64,000 bases of DNA, from positions 310,001 through 374,000 of the forward strand of contig NZ_VIRG01000070.1 of assembly GCF_008107695.1 (NCBI RefSeq), given 5' to 3'. The notes below the pieces were generated by a model. The model saw only the letters and a program-made list of their open reading frames with translations, was not told the origin of the DNA and did no database searches. This DNA comes from Stappia sp. BW2 (lineage in GTDB: Bacteria > Pseudomonadota > Alphaproteobacteria > Rhizobiales > Stappiaceae). This document shows positions 46,494 to 57,683 of the stretch, piece after piece (within the stretch, counting starts at the first letter, position 1; the number at the start of each line of letters is the position of its first letter). The position numbers and the translations under genes were made by a program.

Positions 46494-47651
46494 ATGGTTT
46501 CGCGCGCTGATCGCAGCCGATTTGCGGAATGGCTCTGGACAGTGGATCACTATCTGTTAGCCGCCTTCAGCTTGCTGATGGTTGGCGGAGTGGTCCTGTC
46601 TTTTGCCGCCAGTCCTCCGGTTGCCGAGCGCATCGGTGTCGAAACCTTCTATTTCGTCAAACGTCAGGCCATGTTCCTGATCCCGGCCTTTATGATCATG
46701 CTTGCGGGGTCGCTGATGACGCCGCGCATGGTGCGGCGGGCAGCGCTCATCCTCTTCATCGTTTCGCTGGCGATGATGGTCGCCACCCTGTTCCTGGGGT
46801 TCGAAGCCAAGGGGGCACGGCGCTGGATCTATATTGCCGGTTTTTCGATACAGCCGTCTGAATTCCTGAAGCCGGCCTTCGTTGTCCTGATTGCCTTCCT
46901 GCTGTCGGAAAGCGGCCGTCGGCGCGAGGTGCCGGGGGTGCTCTTCGCCTTTGTGCTGTTTGCTGTTTGCGCCGCTCTCCTGATCGCCCAACCAGATTTC
47001 GGGCAGACCATGCTGCTCGGTCTTGTGTGGGCCGGGCTGTTCTTTCTGAACGGAATTTCCTGGCTCATCATCATGGCACTCGGCGCCATAGGGGTCGCAG
47101 GCCTTTTGGCGGCCTATGCCTTCCTGCCGCACGTGACCAACCGTGTCGACCGGTTCCTGGACCCAAGCTCCGGTGACACCTTCCAGGTGGACACGGCCAA
47201 GGATTCCTTCCTCGCCGGTGGCTGGCTCGGCCGGGGGCCGGGCGAGGGGACCGTGAAGCGGATCCTGCCCGACAGCCATACCGACTTCATCTTCGCGGTG
47301 GTCGGCGAGGAATTCGGTGTCATCGCCTGTCTGCTGCTGGTGTCCGTCTTTGCCTTCATCGTGCTGCGGGGCTTGCGCCATGCCAGCCGCGACCAGGATG
47401 CCTTCAGCCGTCTTGCAACGGCGGGTCTTACGGTGCTGTTCGGCTTGCAGGCCACAATCAATCTGGCCGTGAACCTCCATCTTATTCCGTCGAAGGGGAT
47501 GACCCTGCCATTTGTTTCCTACGGCGGCTCGTCGCTGCTGTCGTCCGCCATGACAGCCGGTGCCATTCTGGCGCTCACGCGCAGGCGGCCGCAGCCGTCG
47601 CGCGGTGACGTCGTCACGGTAAGCCGGCTTTCTCCGTCATCCCTGATGTAA
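46494..47651 (+). CDS. ftsW: SEDS-family septal peptidoglycan polymerase FtsW
   Basis: The 385-residue protein has about ten membrane segments with the SEDS signatures GARRWIYIAGFSIQPSEFLK, PDFGQTMLL, GWLGRGPGEGTVKRILPDSH, TDFIFAVVGEEFGV and LPFVSYGGSSLL. It polymerises glycan strands from lipid II and is paired with FtsI. ATG 46494 follows AGGAGGTCG, so the longer in-frame extension into murD is not used. Confidence 0.96.
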   Translation: MVSRADRSRFAEWLWTVDHYLLAAFSLLMVGGVVLSFAASPPVAERIGVETFYFVKRQAMFLIPAFMIMLAGSLMTPRMVRRAALILFIVSLAMMVATLFLGFEAKGARRWIYIAGFSIQPSEFLKPAFVVLIAFLLSESGRRREVPGVLFAFVLFAVCAALLIAQPDFGQTMLLGLVWAGLFFLNGISWLIIMALGAIGVAGLLAAYAFLPHVTNRVDRFLDPSSGDTFQVDTAKDSFLAGGWLGRGPGEGTVKRILPDSHTDFIFAVVGEEFGVIACLLLVSVFAFIVLRGLRHASRDQDAFSRLATAGLTVLFGLQATINLAVNLHLIPSKGMTLPFVSYGGSSLLSSAMTAGAILALTRRRPQPSRGDVVTVSRLSPSSLM

Positions 47652-47668
47652 GGCCAAAAGCCGAACTT

Positions 47669-48775
47669 ATGAGCAAAACTGTTTTACTGACGGCCGGCGG
47701 AACAGGCGGCCACCTCTTTCCCGCACAGGCGCTTGCCAGCGAGCTGATCCGGCGCGGCTGGACGGTGGAGCTTGCAACGGACGAACGGGCCGACAAATAC
47801 GGCACGGCCTTTCCGGCTCGCAACGTTCACATCATCGCCTCTGAGACCATTCGTGGTCGCAATCCCTTTTTGCTGGCCAAGACCGGGGTGAAACTTTTTC
47901 TGGGTACGCTGCAGGCGCGCAAGCTGATCAAGGCCTTGAAGCCGGATGTTGTGGCCGGTTTTGGCGGCTACCCGACGTTCCCTCCAATGTTTGCAGCCCG
48001 GCTCACCGGCACGCCCTCCGTTCTGCATGAAGCGAATGGCGTCATGGGGCGCGCCAACCGCCTGTTGGCAAAGGGTGTCACCGCGATTGCCACGAGCGTC
48101 CCGATTGAAGACCTCCCGGTGGACTTCAAGGCCAAGCTGACTGAAACGGGCAACCCCGTGCGAGACGCGGTGCTGGATGCAGCAGAACTGCCTTATTCGG
48201 CGCCGCTTGCAGGTGGTGAATTCAAGTTGCTGGTTTTCGGTGGCTCCCAGGGCGCCCGCTTCTTTTCCGATCTTCTGCCGCCAGCGGTGGAACACCTGCC
48301 TGCGGACATGCGCGCGAGATTGCGTATCGTGCAGCAATGCCGTCCGGAAGATATGGAACGTGTGCAGGCCGTTTACGACAGCCTGGGCGTTCAAACCGAG
48401 TGCGCGCCTTTCTTCCAGGACATGCCCCAGCGGATTGCCCAGGCGCATCTGGTGATATGCCGCTCTGGTGCATCCTCTGTCAGCGAGCTCAGCGTGCTTG
48501 GCCGGCCATCCATTCTGGTGCCGTTGCCCGGTGCGATCGACCAGGACCAGGCTGCCAATGCCAAGGTGCTTGAAAAAGCAGGTGGCGCCTGGCCGATCCG
48601 TCAGGTCGACCTGGTACCGGAGCGGCTGGCCCAGGAACTCATCCGTTTCATGAAAGCACCGGAAATGCTGGGCGACGCGGCGCAAAAGGCGCGCAGTGTT
48701 GCCAGGCCAGACGCGGTGAAAAGACTTGCCGACCTTGTCGAGCAAGTTGCAGCGAACCAAGGAGAACGGCCATGA
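47669..48775 (+). CDS. murG: UDP-GlcNAc:lipid I GlcNAc transferase
   Basis: The 368-residue GT-B enzyme has [16 protein letters not shown], the glycine-rich loop for membrane-bound acceptor, [41 protein letters not shown], and the donor-binding region [23 protein letters not shown] with [12 protein letters not shown]. It makes lipid II at the inner face of the membrane. Four bases overlap with murC. Confidence 0.97.
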   Translation: MSKTVLLTAGGTGGHLFPAQALASELIRRGWTVELATDERADKYGTAFPARNVHIIASETIRGRNPFLLAKTGVKLFLGTLQARKLIKALKPDVVAGFGGYPTFPPMFAARLTGTPSVLHEANGVMGRANRLLAKGVTAIATSVPIEDLPVDFKAKLTETGNPVRDAVLDAAELPYSAPLAGGEFKLLVFGGSQGARFFSDLLPPAVEHLPADMRARLRIVQQCRPEDMERVQAVYDSLGVQTECAPFFQDMPQRIAQAHLVICRSGASSVSELSVLGRPSILVPLPGAIDQDQAANAKVLEKAGGAWPIRQVDLVPERLAQELIRFMKAPEMLGDAAQKARSVARPDAVKRLADLVEQVAANQGERP

Positions 48776-50172
48776 AGATGCCGCAGGACATCGGACCGGT
48801 TCATTTTGTCGGTATCGGCGGTATCGGCATGAGCGGCATTGCCGAAGTGCTGAAAACCGTCGGCTACACCGTGCAGGGCTCGGACATGGCGGAAAACGCC
48901 AATGTTCAGCGCCTGCGTGACAACGGCATCAAGGTAACCGTTGGCCATGCCGCAGAAAACCTGGGCGATGCCGAGGTTCTGGTCGTGTCTTCTGCCATCA
49001 AGAAGGACAACCCGGAACTGATGGCGGCGCGTGAAAAGCTGATCCCGGTTGTGCGGCGGGCGGAAATGCTGGCCGAGTTGATGCGCTTCAAGCAGGCGAT
49101 TGCCGTTGGCGGCACGCACGGCAAGACCACGACCACATCGATGGTCGCTGCCCTGCTGGATGCCGGCGGGGTGGACCCGACCGTCATCAATGGCGGCATC
49201 ATCAACGCCTATGGCACCAATGCCCGCATGGGCGAGGGTGACTGGATGGTGGTTGAAGCGGACGAAAGCGACGGCACCTTCGTCAAGCTGCCTGCGGACG
49301 TTGCCATCGTCACCAACATAGACCCCGAGCACCTGGACCATTACGGCGATTTTGCCGGGGTGCGCGCCGCCTTTCGGCAATTCGTGGAAAATGTGCCCTT
49401 CTATGGCTTTGCGGTCATGTGTCTCGACCATCCCGAAGTCCAGACGATGATCGGGACCATCGAGGACCGGCGGGTTGTGACCTATGGCGCCAATCCGCAG
49501 GCCGACGTTCGCTACACGGATGTCTCGATGGATGGCGGCAAGTCGATCTTCTCCGTCACGCTTCGCGACCGAAGAAGCGGGGAGGTGATCGAGTTGAAGG
49601 ATCTGGTGCTGCCGATGCCTGGACTTCACAACGTTTCGAATGCTACGGCCGCCATCGCGGTTGCCTCGCAACTGGGCGTCGGCGCGGAAGATCTCAGGAA
49701 AGGGATCGCATCCTTTGGCGGTGTCAAGCGGCGCTTTACGCACACCGGCACGGTCGATGGTGTTCAGATATTCGATGATTACGGCCACCATCCGGTTGAA
49801 ATCAAGGCGGTGCTCCATGCCGCGCGAGAGTCGACCAACGGCAAGGTGATCGCGGTCATGCAGCCGCACCGCTACTCACGCCTGCACAGCCTGTTCGATG
49901 ATTTTTCCAACTGCTTCAACGATGCCGACGCAGTGATCATCGCGCCGGTCTATGCGGCTGGCGAACAACCGATCAAGGGTGCCGCGCATACGGATCTCGT
50001 CTCGGGTATGAAAACCCGTGGCCACAGAAACGTTCAGGCAATCGAAGGGCCGGAAGAACTGCCGGCGTTGATCAAGGAACTGGCCGAACCCGGGGACTTC
50101 GTGGTCTGCCTCGGCGCCGGCAATATCACCCAGTGGGCCTACGCGCTGCCGAAGCAGTTGGAAGAGCTTTAA
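48772..50172 (+). CDS. murC: UDP-MurNAc:L-alanine ligase
   Basis: The 466-residue Mur ligase starts with a Rossmann motif ([17 protein letters not shown]), then P-loop [44 protein letters not shown] and [14 protein letters not shown]. It adds the first amino acid, L-alanine, to UDP-MurNAc. The next gene, murB, provides UDP-MurNAc by reduction; the gap is 12 bases, with AAGGAGG. Confidence 0.97.
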   Translation: MKMPQDIGPVHFVGIGGIGMSGIAEVLKTVGYTVQGSDMAENANVQRLRDNGIKVTVGHAAENLGDAEVLVVSSAIKKDNPELMAAREKLIPVVRRAEMLAELMRFKQAIAVGGTHGKTTTTSMVAALLDAGGVDPTVINGGIINAYGTNARMGEGDWMVVEADESDGTFVKLPADVAIVTNIDPEHLDHYGDFAGVRAAFRQFVENVPFYGFAVMCLDHPEVQTMIGTIEDRRVVTYGANPQADVRYTDVSMDGGKSIFSVTLRDRRSGEVIELKDLVLPMPGLHNVSNATAAIAVASQLGVGAEDLRKGIASFGGVKRRFTHTGTVDGVQIFDDYGHHPVEIKAVLHAARESTNGKVIAVMQPHRYSRLHSLFDDFSNCFNDADAVIIAPVYAAGEQPIKGAAHTDLVSGMKTRGHRNVQAIEGPEELPALIKELAEPGDFVVCLGAGNITQWAYALPKQLEEL

Positions 50173-50184
50173 GGAGGTCGTCTC

Positions 50185-51156
50185 ATGGCGTTTCCCGATC
50201 TGCTGGAGCAGCATCCGGAGCTTGCAGAAGGGATCCGGGGCAAGCTGACAGCCAATCAGGCACTGTCCGCAGTCACGTGGTTCCGCACTGGCGGCCCGGC
50301 GCAGTTGATGTTCCAGCCAGCGGATGAAGACGACCTTGCCGCGTTCCTCAAGAAGCTGCCCAGGGATATTCCGGTGCTGCCGGTGGGGCTCGGGTCTAAT
50401 CTTCTGATCCGTGATGGCGGGCTTGGGGGTGTTGTCATCCGCTTGAGCGCAAAGGGTTTCGGGAGCGTTGAGGATATCGGTGGCAACAGACTGAAGGCAG
50501 GCGCGGCTGTTCCGGACAAGCGTCTGGCAGAAGCAGCGGCCAAAGCCGGTCTTGGCGGCTTTGCCTTCTATACCGGTATTCCAGGCGGCCTTGGAGGCGC
50601 GCTGCGCATGAATGCGGGCGCTCATGGCACGGAAACCCGCGAGCGCATGGTCGAGCTGACGGCCATTGACCGGGACGGCAATCGCCACGTTCTGACCAAT
50701 GCGGACATGGGCTATGCCTATCGCCATTCGGATGCCTCGAAAGACCTGATTTTCACCTCCGCCGTGTTTGAGGGCGTGCCACAGGATGAGGCCTCGATCC
50801 GGCAGGAAATGGCCGACGTTGTCGCTCATCGCGAACGGGCGCAGCCGATCCGTGAAAAGACCGGAGGGTCCACCTTCAAGAACCCGCCGGGGACTTCCGC
50901 TTGGAAGGAGGTCGATGCGGCCGGGTGCCGTGGCTTGACCGTCGGCGGGGCGCAAATGTCCGAAATGCATTGCAACTTCATGATCAACACAGGCACGGCC
51001 AGCGGACACGATCTTGAGCTTCTGGGCGAAACCGTTCGCTCTCGCGTCCTGGCGCACAGCGGCATCCGGCTGGAATGGGAGATCAAACGCCTGGGAGAGT
51101 TCGGTGCCGAAGGGGCTGTTGAACCGTTTCTGGGTCAGGAAGGGGAGGCCGCCTGA
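50185..51156 (+). CDS. murB: UDP-N-acetylenolpyruvoylglucosamine reductase
   Basis: The 323-residue FAD enzyme has [31 protein letters not shown] and [18 protein letters not shown] as flavin-binding segments, and [19 protein letters not shown]. Near the C-terminus are [14 protein letters not shown], containing the serine that protonates the intermediate, and [24 protein letters not shown], typical of type I/II-like MurB in alphaproteobacteria. It reduces UDP-GlcNAc-enolpyruvate to UDP-MurNAc. The stop overlaps the ddl start by one base. Confidence 0.97.
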   Translation: MAFPDLLEQHPELAEGIRGKLTANQALSAVTWFRTGGPAQLMFQPADEDDLAAFLKKLPRDIPVLPVGLGSNLLIRDGGLGGVVIRLSAKGFGSVEDIGGNRLKAGAAVPDKRLAEAAAKAGLGGFAFYTGIPGGLGGALRMNAGAHGTETRERMVELTAIDRDGNRHVLTNADMGYAYRHSDASKDLIFTSAVFEGVPQDEASIRQEMADVVAHRERAQPIREKTGGSTFKNPPGTSAWKEVDAAGCRGLTVGGAQMSEMHCNFMINTGTASGHDLELLGETVRSRVLAHSGIRLEWEIKRLGEFGAEGAVEPFLGQEGEAA

Positions 51157-52082
51157 TGGCCAGCAAACACGTTGCCGTTCTGATGGGGGGCTGGGTTAAC
51201 GAACGGCCTGTCAGCCTCGCAAGCGGCACGGGCTGTGCGGACGCGCTGGAGGAAGCTGGCTATCGGGTGACCCGGGTCGATGTCGACCGCAACATCTCCG
51301 CTGTTCTCTCAAATCTGAAGCCCGATGTGGCCTTCAACGCTCTGCATGGACCCTTCGGGGAGGATGGTTGCGTTCAGGGAATTTTAGAAGTTCTTAACAT
51401 CCCGTACACACATTCCGGTGTGCTCGCTTCCAGCCTCGCAATGAACAAAGTGACGGCAAAAGCGGTGATGAATGCAGCCGGAATTCCGGTCACCGAGCAC
51501 CTTGTCGTGAACCGCCGGGAGATCACTCGCGAGCACCCGATGAAGCCGCCCTACGTGTTGAAACCCATCAACGAAGGATCGAGCTTCGGAGTGCTGATTG
51601 TCAAGGAAGATCAAGAGTTTCCACCCCAGGAACTGGGCCGGGAAGACTGGCCTTACCCCGATGTGCTGATGTGCGAAAAGTTCATTGGGGGACGGGAGCT
51701 GACCTGTGCTGTCATGGACGACACGGCTCTGGGCGTCATCGACATAGTGCCGTTAGGTCACGGTTTCTACGATTACGACGCAAAATATGCACAAGGTGGT
51801 TCAAAACACATTCTTCCTGCAAAAATTTCACCGATTGTTTACCAAACCATAGAGACACTAGCAGTTAAGGCACATCAGGCTTTGGGTTGTCGCGGTGTTT
51901 CCCGCGCCGACTTCCGATTCGATGAAAAGGAAGACGGGTCCGGAGAGCTGATTTGCCTGGAAGTAAACACGCAGCCAGGCATGACGCCGACTTCTCTTGT
52001 GCCCGAAATGGCGGCCCACAAGGGGATGAGTTTCAAGGACCTGGTCAGTTGGATGGTTGAGGACGCAAGTTGCTGTCGATAA
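51156..52082 (+). CDS. ddl: D-alanine-D-alanine ligase
   Basis: The 308-residue ATP-grasp enzyme begins [19 protein letters not shown] and contains [35 protein letters not shown] and [14 protein letters not shown]. The late part has [13 protein letters not shown] and [19 protein letters not shown], with the metal-binding Asp, Glu and Asn. It makes the D-Ala-D-Ala used by MurF. The 3' end overlaps the probable ftsQ start by 13 bases. The usual GGxSxE of the first loop is GGWVNE here, a mild variation seen in the clade. Confidence 0.95.
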   Translation: MASKHVAVLMGGWVNERPVSLASGTGCADALEEAGYRVTRVDVDRNISAVLSNLKPDVAFNALHGPFGEDGCVQGILEVLNIPYTHSGVLASSLAMNKVTAKAVMNAAGIPVTEHLVVNRREITREHPMKPPYVLKPINEGSSFGVLIVKEDQEFPPQELGREDWPYPDVLMCEKFIGGRELTCAVMDDTALGVIDIVPLGHGFYDYDAKYAQGGSKHILPAKISPIVYQTIETLAVKAHQALGCRGVSRADFRFDEKEDGSGELICLEVNTQPGMTPTSLVPEMAAHKGMSFKDLVSWMVEDASCCR

Positions 52083-52984
52083 GGCGCAAACATTACCGGG
52101 ACACGATGACCCCGCTGGAGGCCGAGCTGGCTCCGCGTGGGCGCGGTGTTTCGCGTTTGCACCGTCAGCCGGTGTGGCGTTCGGCCGGGCGCCTCGCGGA
52201 TCTGCCGCGCTGGACTGGTTCTGCTGCTGCACTGACTTTCTTAACCTTAACAATTGGTTATGGAATAGTCATAGGGGGACACGGCCGGCTTGTTTCCGAC
52301 AGTCTCCTGTCCGCTGCGGGTTTCGGGATCGAAGCCGTCAAGCTGTCTGGTCAGCGCGAGATTAACGAGTTCCAGATCCTGGAAGCCCTGGAAATTCACG
52401 AGGGCTCTTCGCTTGCACTGTTCGACGCCAACGGCGCCCGCGAACGTCTTAACGAAATGCCCTGGGTGAAGAGCGCTTCGGTGATGAAGCTCTATCCGAG
52501 CACGCTGCAGATCAACATCGAGGAGCGGGTGCCCTATGCGCTGTGGCAGCGCGGTGACCTTGTCTCCATCGTAAACGAATCAGGTGACGTGATTACTGAC
52601 GATGTGGATGGGCGCTATGCCAATCTGCTGCTTGTCGTGAATCACGGCGCTCAGCGCCGGGCGTCCGAGATCAACAAGGCGCTGGAAAAGGTTCCGTCCC
52701 TGCGCCCACGCGTGCGCGCGGCCTTCCTGATCAGTGATCGCCGCTGGGATTTGCAGCTTGAGAACGGGATTTCGATCCGCTTGCCCCAAGACAATATCGA
52801 CGCCGCATTGGCAGATCTGGTGAAAATGGATGAAGAAAGCGGGCTTTTGTCCCGGGATGTCGTTGCAATCGACATGCGTCTTGCTGACCGCGTGACCGTG
52901 CGCCTGTCCGACGAGGCTGCAGAGCAGCGCAAGGTCATGACCGGCGGCAAGGGCCGTTCAGGCAAGAAGGAGCGTGACACATGA
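52070..52984 (+). CDS. ftsQ: Cell division protein FtsQ
   Basis: The 304-residue bitopic protein has a cytoplasmic head of about 50 residues, one membrane span (about 51-72), a POTRA domain beginning [30 protein letters not shown], and the beta-domain through the C-terminus ([20 protein letters not shown]). It links FtsL/FtsB to the divisome. TTG 52070 is preferred because GAGG lies seven bases upstream; ATG 52106 is an alternative that would shorten the head by 12 residues. The stop overlaps ftsA. Confidence 0.93.
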   Translation: MLSIRRKHYRDTMTPLEAELAPRGRGVSRLHRQPVWRSAGRLADLPRWTGSAAALTFLTLTIGYGIVIGGHGRLVSDSLLSAAGFGIEAVKLSGQREINEFQILEALEIHEGSSLALFDANGARERLNEMPWVKSASVMKLYPSTLQINIEERVPYALWQRGDLVSIVNESGDVITDDVDGRYANLLLVVNHGAQRRASEINKALEKVPSLRPRVRAAFLISDRRWDLQLENGISIRLPQDNIDAALADLVKMDEESGLLSRDVVAIDMRLADRVTVRLSDEAAEQRKVMTGGKGRSGKKERDT

Positions 52985-54303
52985 GCCGCTCCAGCAACAA
53001 TCTCTACCTGCCGAAGATGCGTCCGCTGCCAACCCGCCGCGCCGTTATCATGTCGGTTCTCGACGTAGGCTCCACGAAGATTTGCTGCCTGATCGCCAAA
53101 CTGGTGCCGCAGGAAGAAAAAGCGATCCTGTCCAGCCGCTCCCACAAGGTGGAAGTGCTGGGCTATGGCTACCAGCGTTCGCGCGGTATCAAGTCCGGCG
53201 TTGTCGTCGACATGGATGCGGCCGAACAGGCCATCCGCCTGGCAGTAGACAGTGCCGAGCGCATGGCCGGGGTGACGGTGGAGTCGCTGATCTCCAACAT
53301 CAGCTGTGGCCGCCTGCAGAGCGAGATCTACAGCGCCAACGTTCCGCTGGCCGGTGACAGCGTGTCGGAAGCCGATATCCAGCGGGTGCTTTCCGCCGGA
53401 TCGAGCCACTCGGTGACCGACGGCCGGGCCGTGACCCACGCGCTCCCGATTTCCTATTCGCTGGACGGCAGCCGCGGTATCCGCGATCCGCGCGGCATGA
53501 TGGGCCACAAGCTGGGCGTTGACATGCAGGTGGTAACGGCGGAAGTCCCGCCGGTACGCAATCTGGAACTGTGTATCAACCGCGGCCACCTTCATGTGGA
53601 AACCATGGTTGCGACGCCGTTTGCCAGTGGTCTGTCCACCATCGTCGATGATGAAGCCGAGCTTGGCGTCGCCTGCATCGACATGGGCGGCGGCACGACC
53701 ACTCTGTCGGTCTTTGTCGACGGTCACATGGTGCACCTTGATGCGATTGCCGTTGGCGGCAATCACGTGACCACCGACATCGCACGCGCGTTCGCAACCC
53801 GTCTGCAGGATGCGGAGCGCCTGAAAACCCTTTATGGCTCGCCGCTGGCGTCCAGTTCGGACGACCGTGATCTGCTCACGGTGCCGCCGCTGGAAAGCGA
53901 CAGCGACCTGCCCAACCAGATCCCACGCTCGGCGTTGACCCGGGTTATCCGGCCGCGCGTGGAAGAAATCCTTGAACTCGTGAGAGATCGGCTGACGGCG
54001 TCCGGCTTTGCCGGGCGTGTCGGTAAGCAGATCGTTCTGACCGGGGGCGCAAGTCAGCTCACGGGTCTTGGAGAAGTTGCGCGTCACATCCTGGGGCGCA
54101 ACGTCCGTCTTGGCCGGCCTCTAGGCGTCGCCGGTCTTCCCGAGGCTGCCAAAGGTCCGGCATTTGCCGCCGCTGTTGGCCTCTTGATTTATCCGCAGGT
54201 CGCTCAGATCGAACAGTTCGAACACAAGAACAGACGATCAGGGTGGGGCGGGCAATCTGGTTACCTGGCCCGTGTGGGCCAATGGATCAGGGAAAGCTTC
54301 TGA
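52981..54303 (+). CDS. ftsA: Cell division protein FtsA
   Basis: The 440-residue actin-like protein has ATPase segments [34 protein letters not shown] and [17 protein letters not shown], a 1C domain in place of actin subdomain 1B (about 105-190), and a C-terminal amphipathic helix [14 protein letters not shown] that tethers the ring to the membrane. It anchors FtsZ at midcell. It overlaps ftsQ by four bases (ATGA). Confidence 0.97.
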   Translation: MSRSSNNLYLPKMRPLPTRRAVIMSVLDVGSTKICCLIAKLVPQEEKAILSSRSHKVEVLGYGYQRSRGIKSGVVVDMDAAEQAIRLAVDSAERMAGVTVESLISNISCGRLQSEIYSANVPLAGDSVSEADIQRVLSAGSSHSVTDGRAVTHALPISYSLDGSRGIRDPRGMMGHKLGVDMQVVTAEVPPVRNLELCINRGHLHVETMVATPFASGLSTIVDDEAELGVACIDMGGGTTTLSVFVDGHMVHLDAIAVGGNHVTTDIARAFATRLQDAERLKTLYGSPLASSSDDRDLLTVPPLESDSDLPNQIPRSALTRVIRPRVEEILELVRDRLTASGFAGRVGKQIVLTGGASQLTGLGEVARHILGRNVRLGRPLGVAGLPEAAKGPAFAAAVGLLIYPQVAQIEQFEHKNRRSGWGGQSGYLARVGQWIRESF

Positions 54304-54418
54304 CGACATGAGCCAAGAAGACGACATCCAGGAATTTGAGCTGCCAGCAATGGCAGAGGAGATTAGGGAAGAAGAGGCTACTCCCGTACCGGGGGCGCCA
54401 GTGGGTCGCGAGGATAAT

Positions 54419-56218
54419 ATGACCATCAACCTGAAGATGCCCGACATTCAGGAGCTGAAGCCGCGTATTACGGTCTTCGGCGTAGGCGGCGCGGGCGGAA
54501 ACGCCGTCAATAACATGATCACTGCAGGTCTCCAGGGTTGCGACTTCGTCGTTGCCAACACGGATGCCCAGGCACTGGCCATGAACCATTCAGACAGGCT
54601 CGTCCAGATGGGCGTGGCCGTGACTGAAGGTCTTGGTGCAGGCTCCCAGCCGGAAGTCGGCTGCGCGGCTGCCGAGGAAGTGATCGACGAAATCAACGAT
54701 CACCTGTCCGGATCGCACATGGTGTTCATCACCGCCGGCATGGGCGGCGGAACCGGCACCGGCGCTGCACCCGTTATTGCACGGGCGGCACGCGAGCAGG
54801 GTATACTGACGGTAGGTGTGGTGACCAAACCGTTCCAGTTCGAAGGCGCACGCCGTATGCGGATCGCCGATTCCGGTATCGAGGAACTGCAGCGGAGCGT
54901 CGATACACTAATCGTCATTCCGAACCAGAACCTGTTCCGGATTGCCAACGCCCAGACCACTTTCGCCGACGCATTCGCGATGGCCGACCAGGTGCTCTAT
55001 TCGGGTGTTGCCTGCATCACCGACCTGATGGTGAAGGAAGGTCTCATCAACCTGGACTTTGCCGACGTTCGTTCCGTGATGCGCGGCATGGGCAAGGCGA
55101 TGATGGGTACAGGCGAAGCCAGCGGCGAAAAGCGCGCGCAGCAGGCGGCTGAAGCTGCCATTGCCAACCCGCTCCTCGACGAGTCTTCGATGAAAGGCGC
55201 CAGAGGCCTGCTCATCTCCATCACCGGCGGCAATGACCTGACGCTGTTTGAGGTGGATGAAGCAGCTACCCGTATCCGTGAGGAAGTCGACGCCGACGCC
55301 AACATCATTCTGGGCGCGACCTTTGACGAAACGCTGGATGGTCTCATCCGCGTGTCTGTCGTTGCAACCGGCATTGACAAGGAGGAAGGCCTTGCGGCTA
55401 ACACGTTTCCCGGAACAGCAGCTCAGCCAGTAAAGGCAGAAGCTCCGGCAATGAGCCGGACGCCGGAAATCAACACCGCACGCCAGGCCGCAGCCGCTGA
55501 AAAGGCTCACGCCGAAGATGCTGCTGCCAAGGCCGTTGCCAACCTGGAACGCGAGCTGGCCATTCCGGACCCGCAGCCTGTTTCCGTTGCCAGCGACCCG
55601 GCAGTGGAAATCAAGAAGGTGCAGCCTACGGCTGGATCGCTTGCGGCCAAGCCGCAGATGCTCGACATTGAAGAAGAAACCCGGGCACCTGTTGCAGAAG
55701 ACACGCCGGTCAGCCAGCCTTACATTCCGCCGGTTGCCGCCGAGCACAACCCGACCCCGCGTATGCCGCGGGTCGAGGATTTCCCGCCGATCGCTCAGCG
55801 TGAAATCCAGGCAAGGCAGCAGACGGCACAAGTCGCTCAACCTCAGCAGCCGGCCGCACAGCAGCAGCAGCCTGCAGCTCAGCAGCGCCCGCAGCAGCCT
55901 GCTCCGGCACCGAGCTATGAAGAACATGGCGAAGACGACCGCCGCCCGATGGGGCTGCTGCGCCGTCTCGCAAGCGGCCTTGGCCGTCATCACGAAGAAG
56001 ATCAGGAGCATGACATGGCTGCCGCACCGGCCCCACGTCCGGCTCCGCAGATGCAGCCGGCCCAGCAGGCCGCTCCGCGTGCACCGCAGCAACGTCCCGC
56101 AGCCCATGGCGCTGCAGGCCAGCTCGACAACACCGGACGGGCTACGCCGAAGCCGGTGAGCGCGACTGAAGACGAGCAGTTGGAAATTCCGGCGTTTCTC
56201 CGCCGCCAGGCCAACTGA
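54419..56218 (+). CDS. ftsZ: Cell division protein FtsZ
   Basis: The 599-residue tubulin-like GTPase has [16 protein letters not shown], the G-box [15 protein letters not shown], and the T7-loop segment [15 protein letters not shown] long low-complexity linker (about 325-580, rich in Pro, Gln and Ala) follows. The conserved C-terminal peptide [12 protein letters not shown] binds FtsA and other partners. ATG 54419 is chosen because GAGG lies seven bases upstream and the family start [15 protein letters not shown] follows directly. An in-frame ATG at 54308 would add 37 acidic residues, with a weaker ribosome site. The long linker is typical of alphaproteobacteria. Confidence 0.95.
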   Translation: MTINLKMPDIQELKPRITVFGVGGAGGNAVNNMITAGLQGCDFVVANTDAQALAMNHSDRLVQMGVAVTEGLGAGSQPEVGCAAAEEVIDEINDHLSGSHMVFITAGMGGGTGTGAAPVIARAAREQGILTVGVVTKPFQFEGARRMRIADSGIEELQRSVDTLIVIPNQNLFRIANAQTTFADAFAMADQVLYSGVACITDLMVKEGLINLDFADVRSVMRGMGKAMMGTGEASGEKRAQQAAEAAIANPLLDESSMKGARGLLISITGGNDLTLFEVDEAATRIREEVDADANIILGATFDETLDGLIRVSVVATGIDKEEGLAANTFPGTAAQPVKAEAPAMSRTPEINTARQAAAAEKAHAEDAAAKAVANLERELAIPDPQPVSVASDPAVEIKKVQPTAGSLAAKPQMLDIEEETRAPVAEDTPVSQPYIPPVAAEHNPTPRMPRVEDFPPIAQREIQARQQTAQVAQPQQPAAQQQQPAAQQRPQQPAPAPSYEEHGEDDRRPMGLLRRLASGLGRHHEEDQEHDMAAAPAPRPAPQMQPAQQAAPRAPQQRPAAHGAAGQLDNTGRATPKPVSATEDEQLEIPAFLRRQAN

Positions 56219-56249
56219 TTCGAAACTAGATCATCTTCCCTGATCGTTA

Positions 56250-56280
56250 CAGCCCGGAGTTCACACTCCGGGCTGTTTCC
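56250..56280 (+). terminator. Rho-independent terminator after ftsZ
   Basis: An 11-bp stem CAGCCCGGAGT/ACTCCGGGCTG with loop TCAC is followed by TTTCCGTT. It lies 32 bases past the ftsZ stop and closes the 19-kb cluster before lpxC. Confidence 0.9.
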
Positions 56281-56474
56281 GTTACGGAACAAATTTCCTT
56301 TTTAATTCAGTGCGTTGCCGGCCTGTGAATCGTTACAAACCGTAATAAAGCTTTATTTCGCCCAAATGGGGTTCGGGACTATGTTCCCAGCCAACGCGGG
56401 ATCGTTAAAAGTCCGTGACTCGCCATGAGTAAACGAAGGGCTTGTTTCCGCTGCAAACCGGAAGGGCTGGGTTT

Positions 56475-57419
56475 ATGACCGCATATGTTGACCGACAGAC
56501 GACGCTAGACGATCAGGTGACCCTGACCGGAATCGGCGTTCATTCGGGCAAACCAGCGTCGATCACTCTTGTCCCCGCCGAAGCTGGCGTGGGGATTGTG
56601 TTCACCCGCACCGACCAGGAAAATTCAGTCGAAGTTCCGGCTCTCTGGAACAAGGTGTCCGCGACGGCGCTTTGCACCGTCCTTGGCGATCCGTCCACTG
56701 AAGGTGTGGCAACCGTCGAACATCTGATGGCTGCGCTGGTCGGCATGGGCGTCGACAACCTGATCGTGGAGATCGACGGACCGGAAATGCCTGTCATGGA
56801 TGGCAGCAGCGTTGCATTTGTCGAGGCTATCGAGCAGATCGGCCTGAAGCGCCTGGATCGGGGACGCCGGTACCTCAAGGTGAAGAAGACCGTTCGTGTC
56901 AACAATGGCACGGCATGGTGTGAGCTTCATCCTTACAACGGCACCAAATTCGACATCACCATCGACTTCGATACGCCGCTGATCGGCCGTCAGCAGTTTG
57001 AATCCGAAATCACGCCGGATGTGTTCCGTGACGAACTGTGCCGGGCGCGTACTTTCGGTTACGTGAAGGATGTGGAGCAGCTTTGGAAGATGGGCTTTGC
57101 CCTCGGCTCGTCACTGGAAAATTCCGTGGCCATTTCCGAGGACAAGGTGCTCAATCCGGAAGGCACCCGCTGGCCGGACGAGTTCGCGCGTCACAAGGCG
57201 CTCGACGCTGTTGGCGATCTGGCTTTGGCCGGTCTGCCGATCCTGGGCCTGTACCGCTCCTACAAGGGCGGTCACAAGATGAACCACGCGATCCTGGTCA
57301 AGCTTTTCGAAGATCCGAGCTCCTTCGAAATCGTCGAGTCACCGGCGTTCCGCAAGGTCGGTCAGGTCGACAAGGGCGGCATCGCAGCTGCGGCGGCTTT
57401 CGGCCCGGACGTTTCCTGA
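56475..57419 (+). CDS. lpxC: UDP-3-O-acyl-GlcNAc deacetylase
   Basis: The 314-residue zinc amidase has TLTGIGVHSGKPASITLVPA, VATVEHLMAALVGMGVDN with a zinc-ligand His, PEMPVMDGSSVAFVEAI, CRARTFGYVKDVEQL, RWPDEFARHKALDAVGDLAL with two more zinc ligands, and GHKMNHAILVKL. It commits UDP-acyl-GlcNAc to lipid A. ATG 56475 is used rather than an upstream in-frame codon. It has its own promoter region: a perfect AATAAAGCTTTATT palindrome lies at 56344-56357, and a terminator precedes it. Confidence 0.97.
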   Translation: MTAYVDRQTTLDDQVTLTGIGVHSGKPASITLVPAEAGVGIVFTRTDQENSVEVPALWNKVSATALCTVLGDPSTEGVATVEHLMAALVGMGVDNLIVEIDGPEMPVMDGSSVAFVEAIEQIGLKRLDRGRRYLKVKKTVRVNNGTAWCELHPYNGTKFDITIDFDTPLIGRQQFESEITPDVFRDELCRARTFGYVKDVEQLWKMGFALGSSLENSVAISEDKVLNPEGTRWPDEFARHKALDAVGDLALAGLPILGLYRSYKGGHKMNHAILVKLFEDPSSFEIVESPAFRKVGQVDKGGIAAAAAFGPDVS

Positions 57420-57431
57420 CGCACTTTTGAT

Positions 57432-57460
57432 CGGCCGCTTCCTGGGAGCGGCCGTTTTTA
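57432..57460 (+). terminator. Rho-independent terminator after lpxC
   Basis: An 8-bp stem CGGCCGCT/AGCGGCCG with a seven-base loop is followed by TTTTTATTT. It lies 12 bases past the lpxC stop. Confidence 0.9.
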
Positions 57461-57683
57461 TTTCGGCGGAATTCGGAAGCTAATTGCACCGGTTGCCATA
57501 AAATTGCTCAAAAAAACCGTCAGATGGCCGATGAGGACGTGACGGGGACCGGTGATTTCCGCTAAACACTCCTGTCGATAAATTTGCAAGGCTCTACGAC
57601 ATGGGCCTTAGGGGCTTTAAAGGCCCGGGAGTATAGGCGTGAACGGAATGGACACTGGTTCTGAAGTGAGCAGAGCCAAACAC

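Noticed and set aside
52229-52250. TTAACCTTAAC inside ftsQ as a CtrA site
   Set aside because: The two half-sites are only a few bases apart, not seven, and lie within the coding region.
52651-54087. 478-codon minus-strand reading frame across ftsQ and ftsA
   Set aside because: Antisense shadow of two certain genes; the composition is His/Arg-rich with no domain.
54908-56107. 399-codon minus-strand frame opposite ftsZ
   Set aside because: Shadow of the GTPase and its Q/P-rich linker; gives Cys/Leu/Arg-rich noise.
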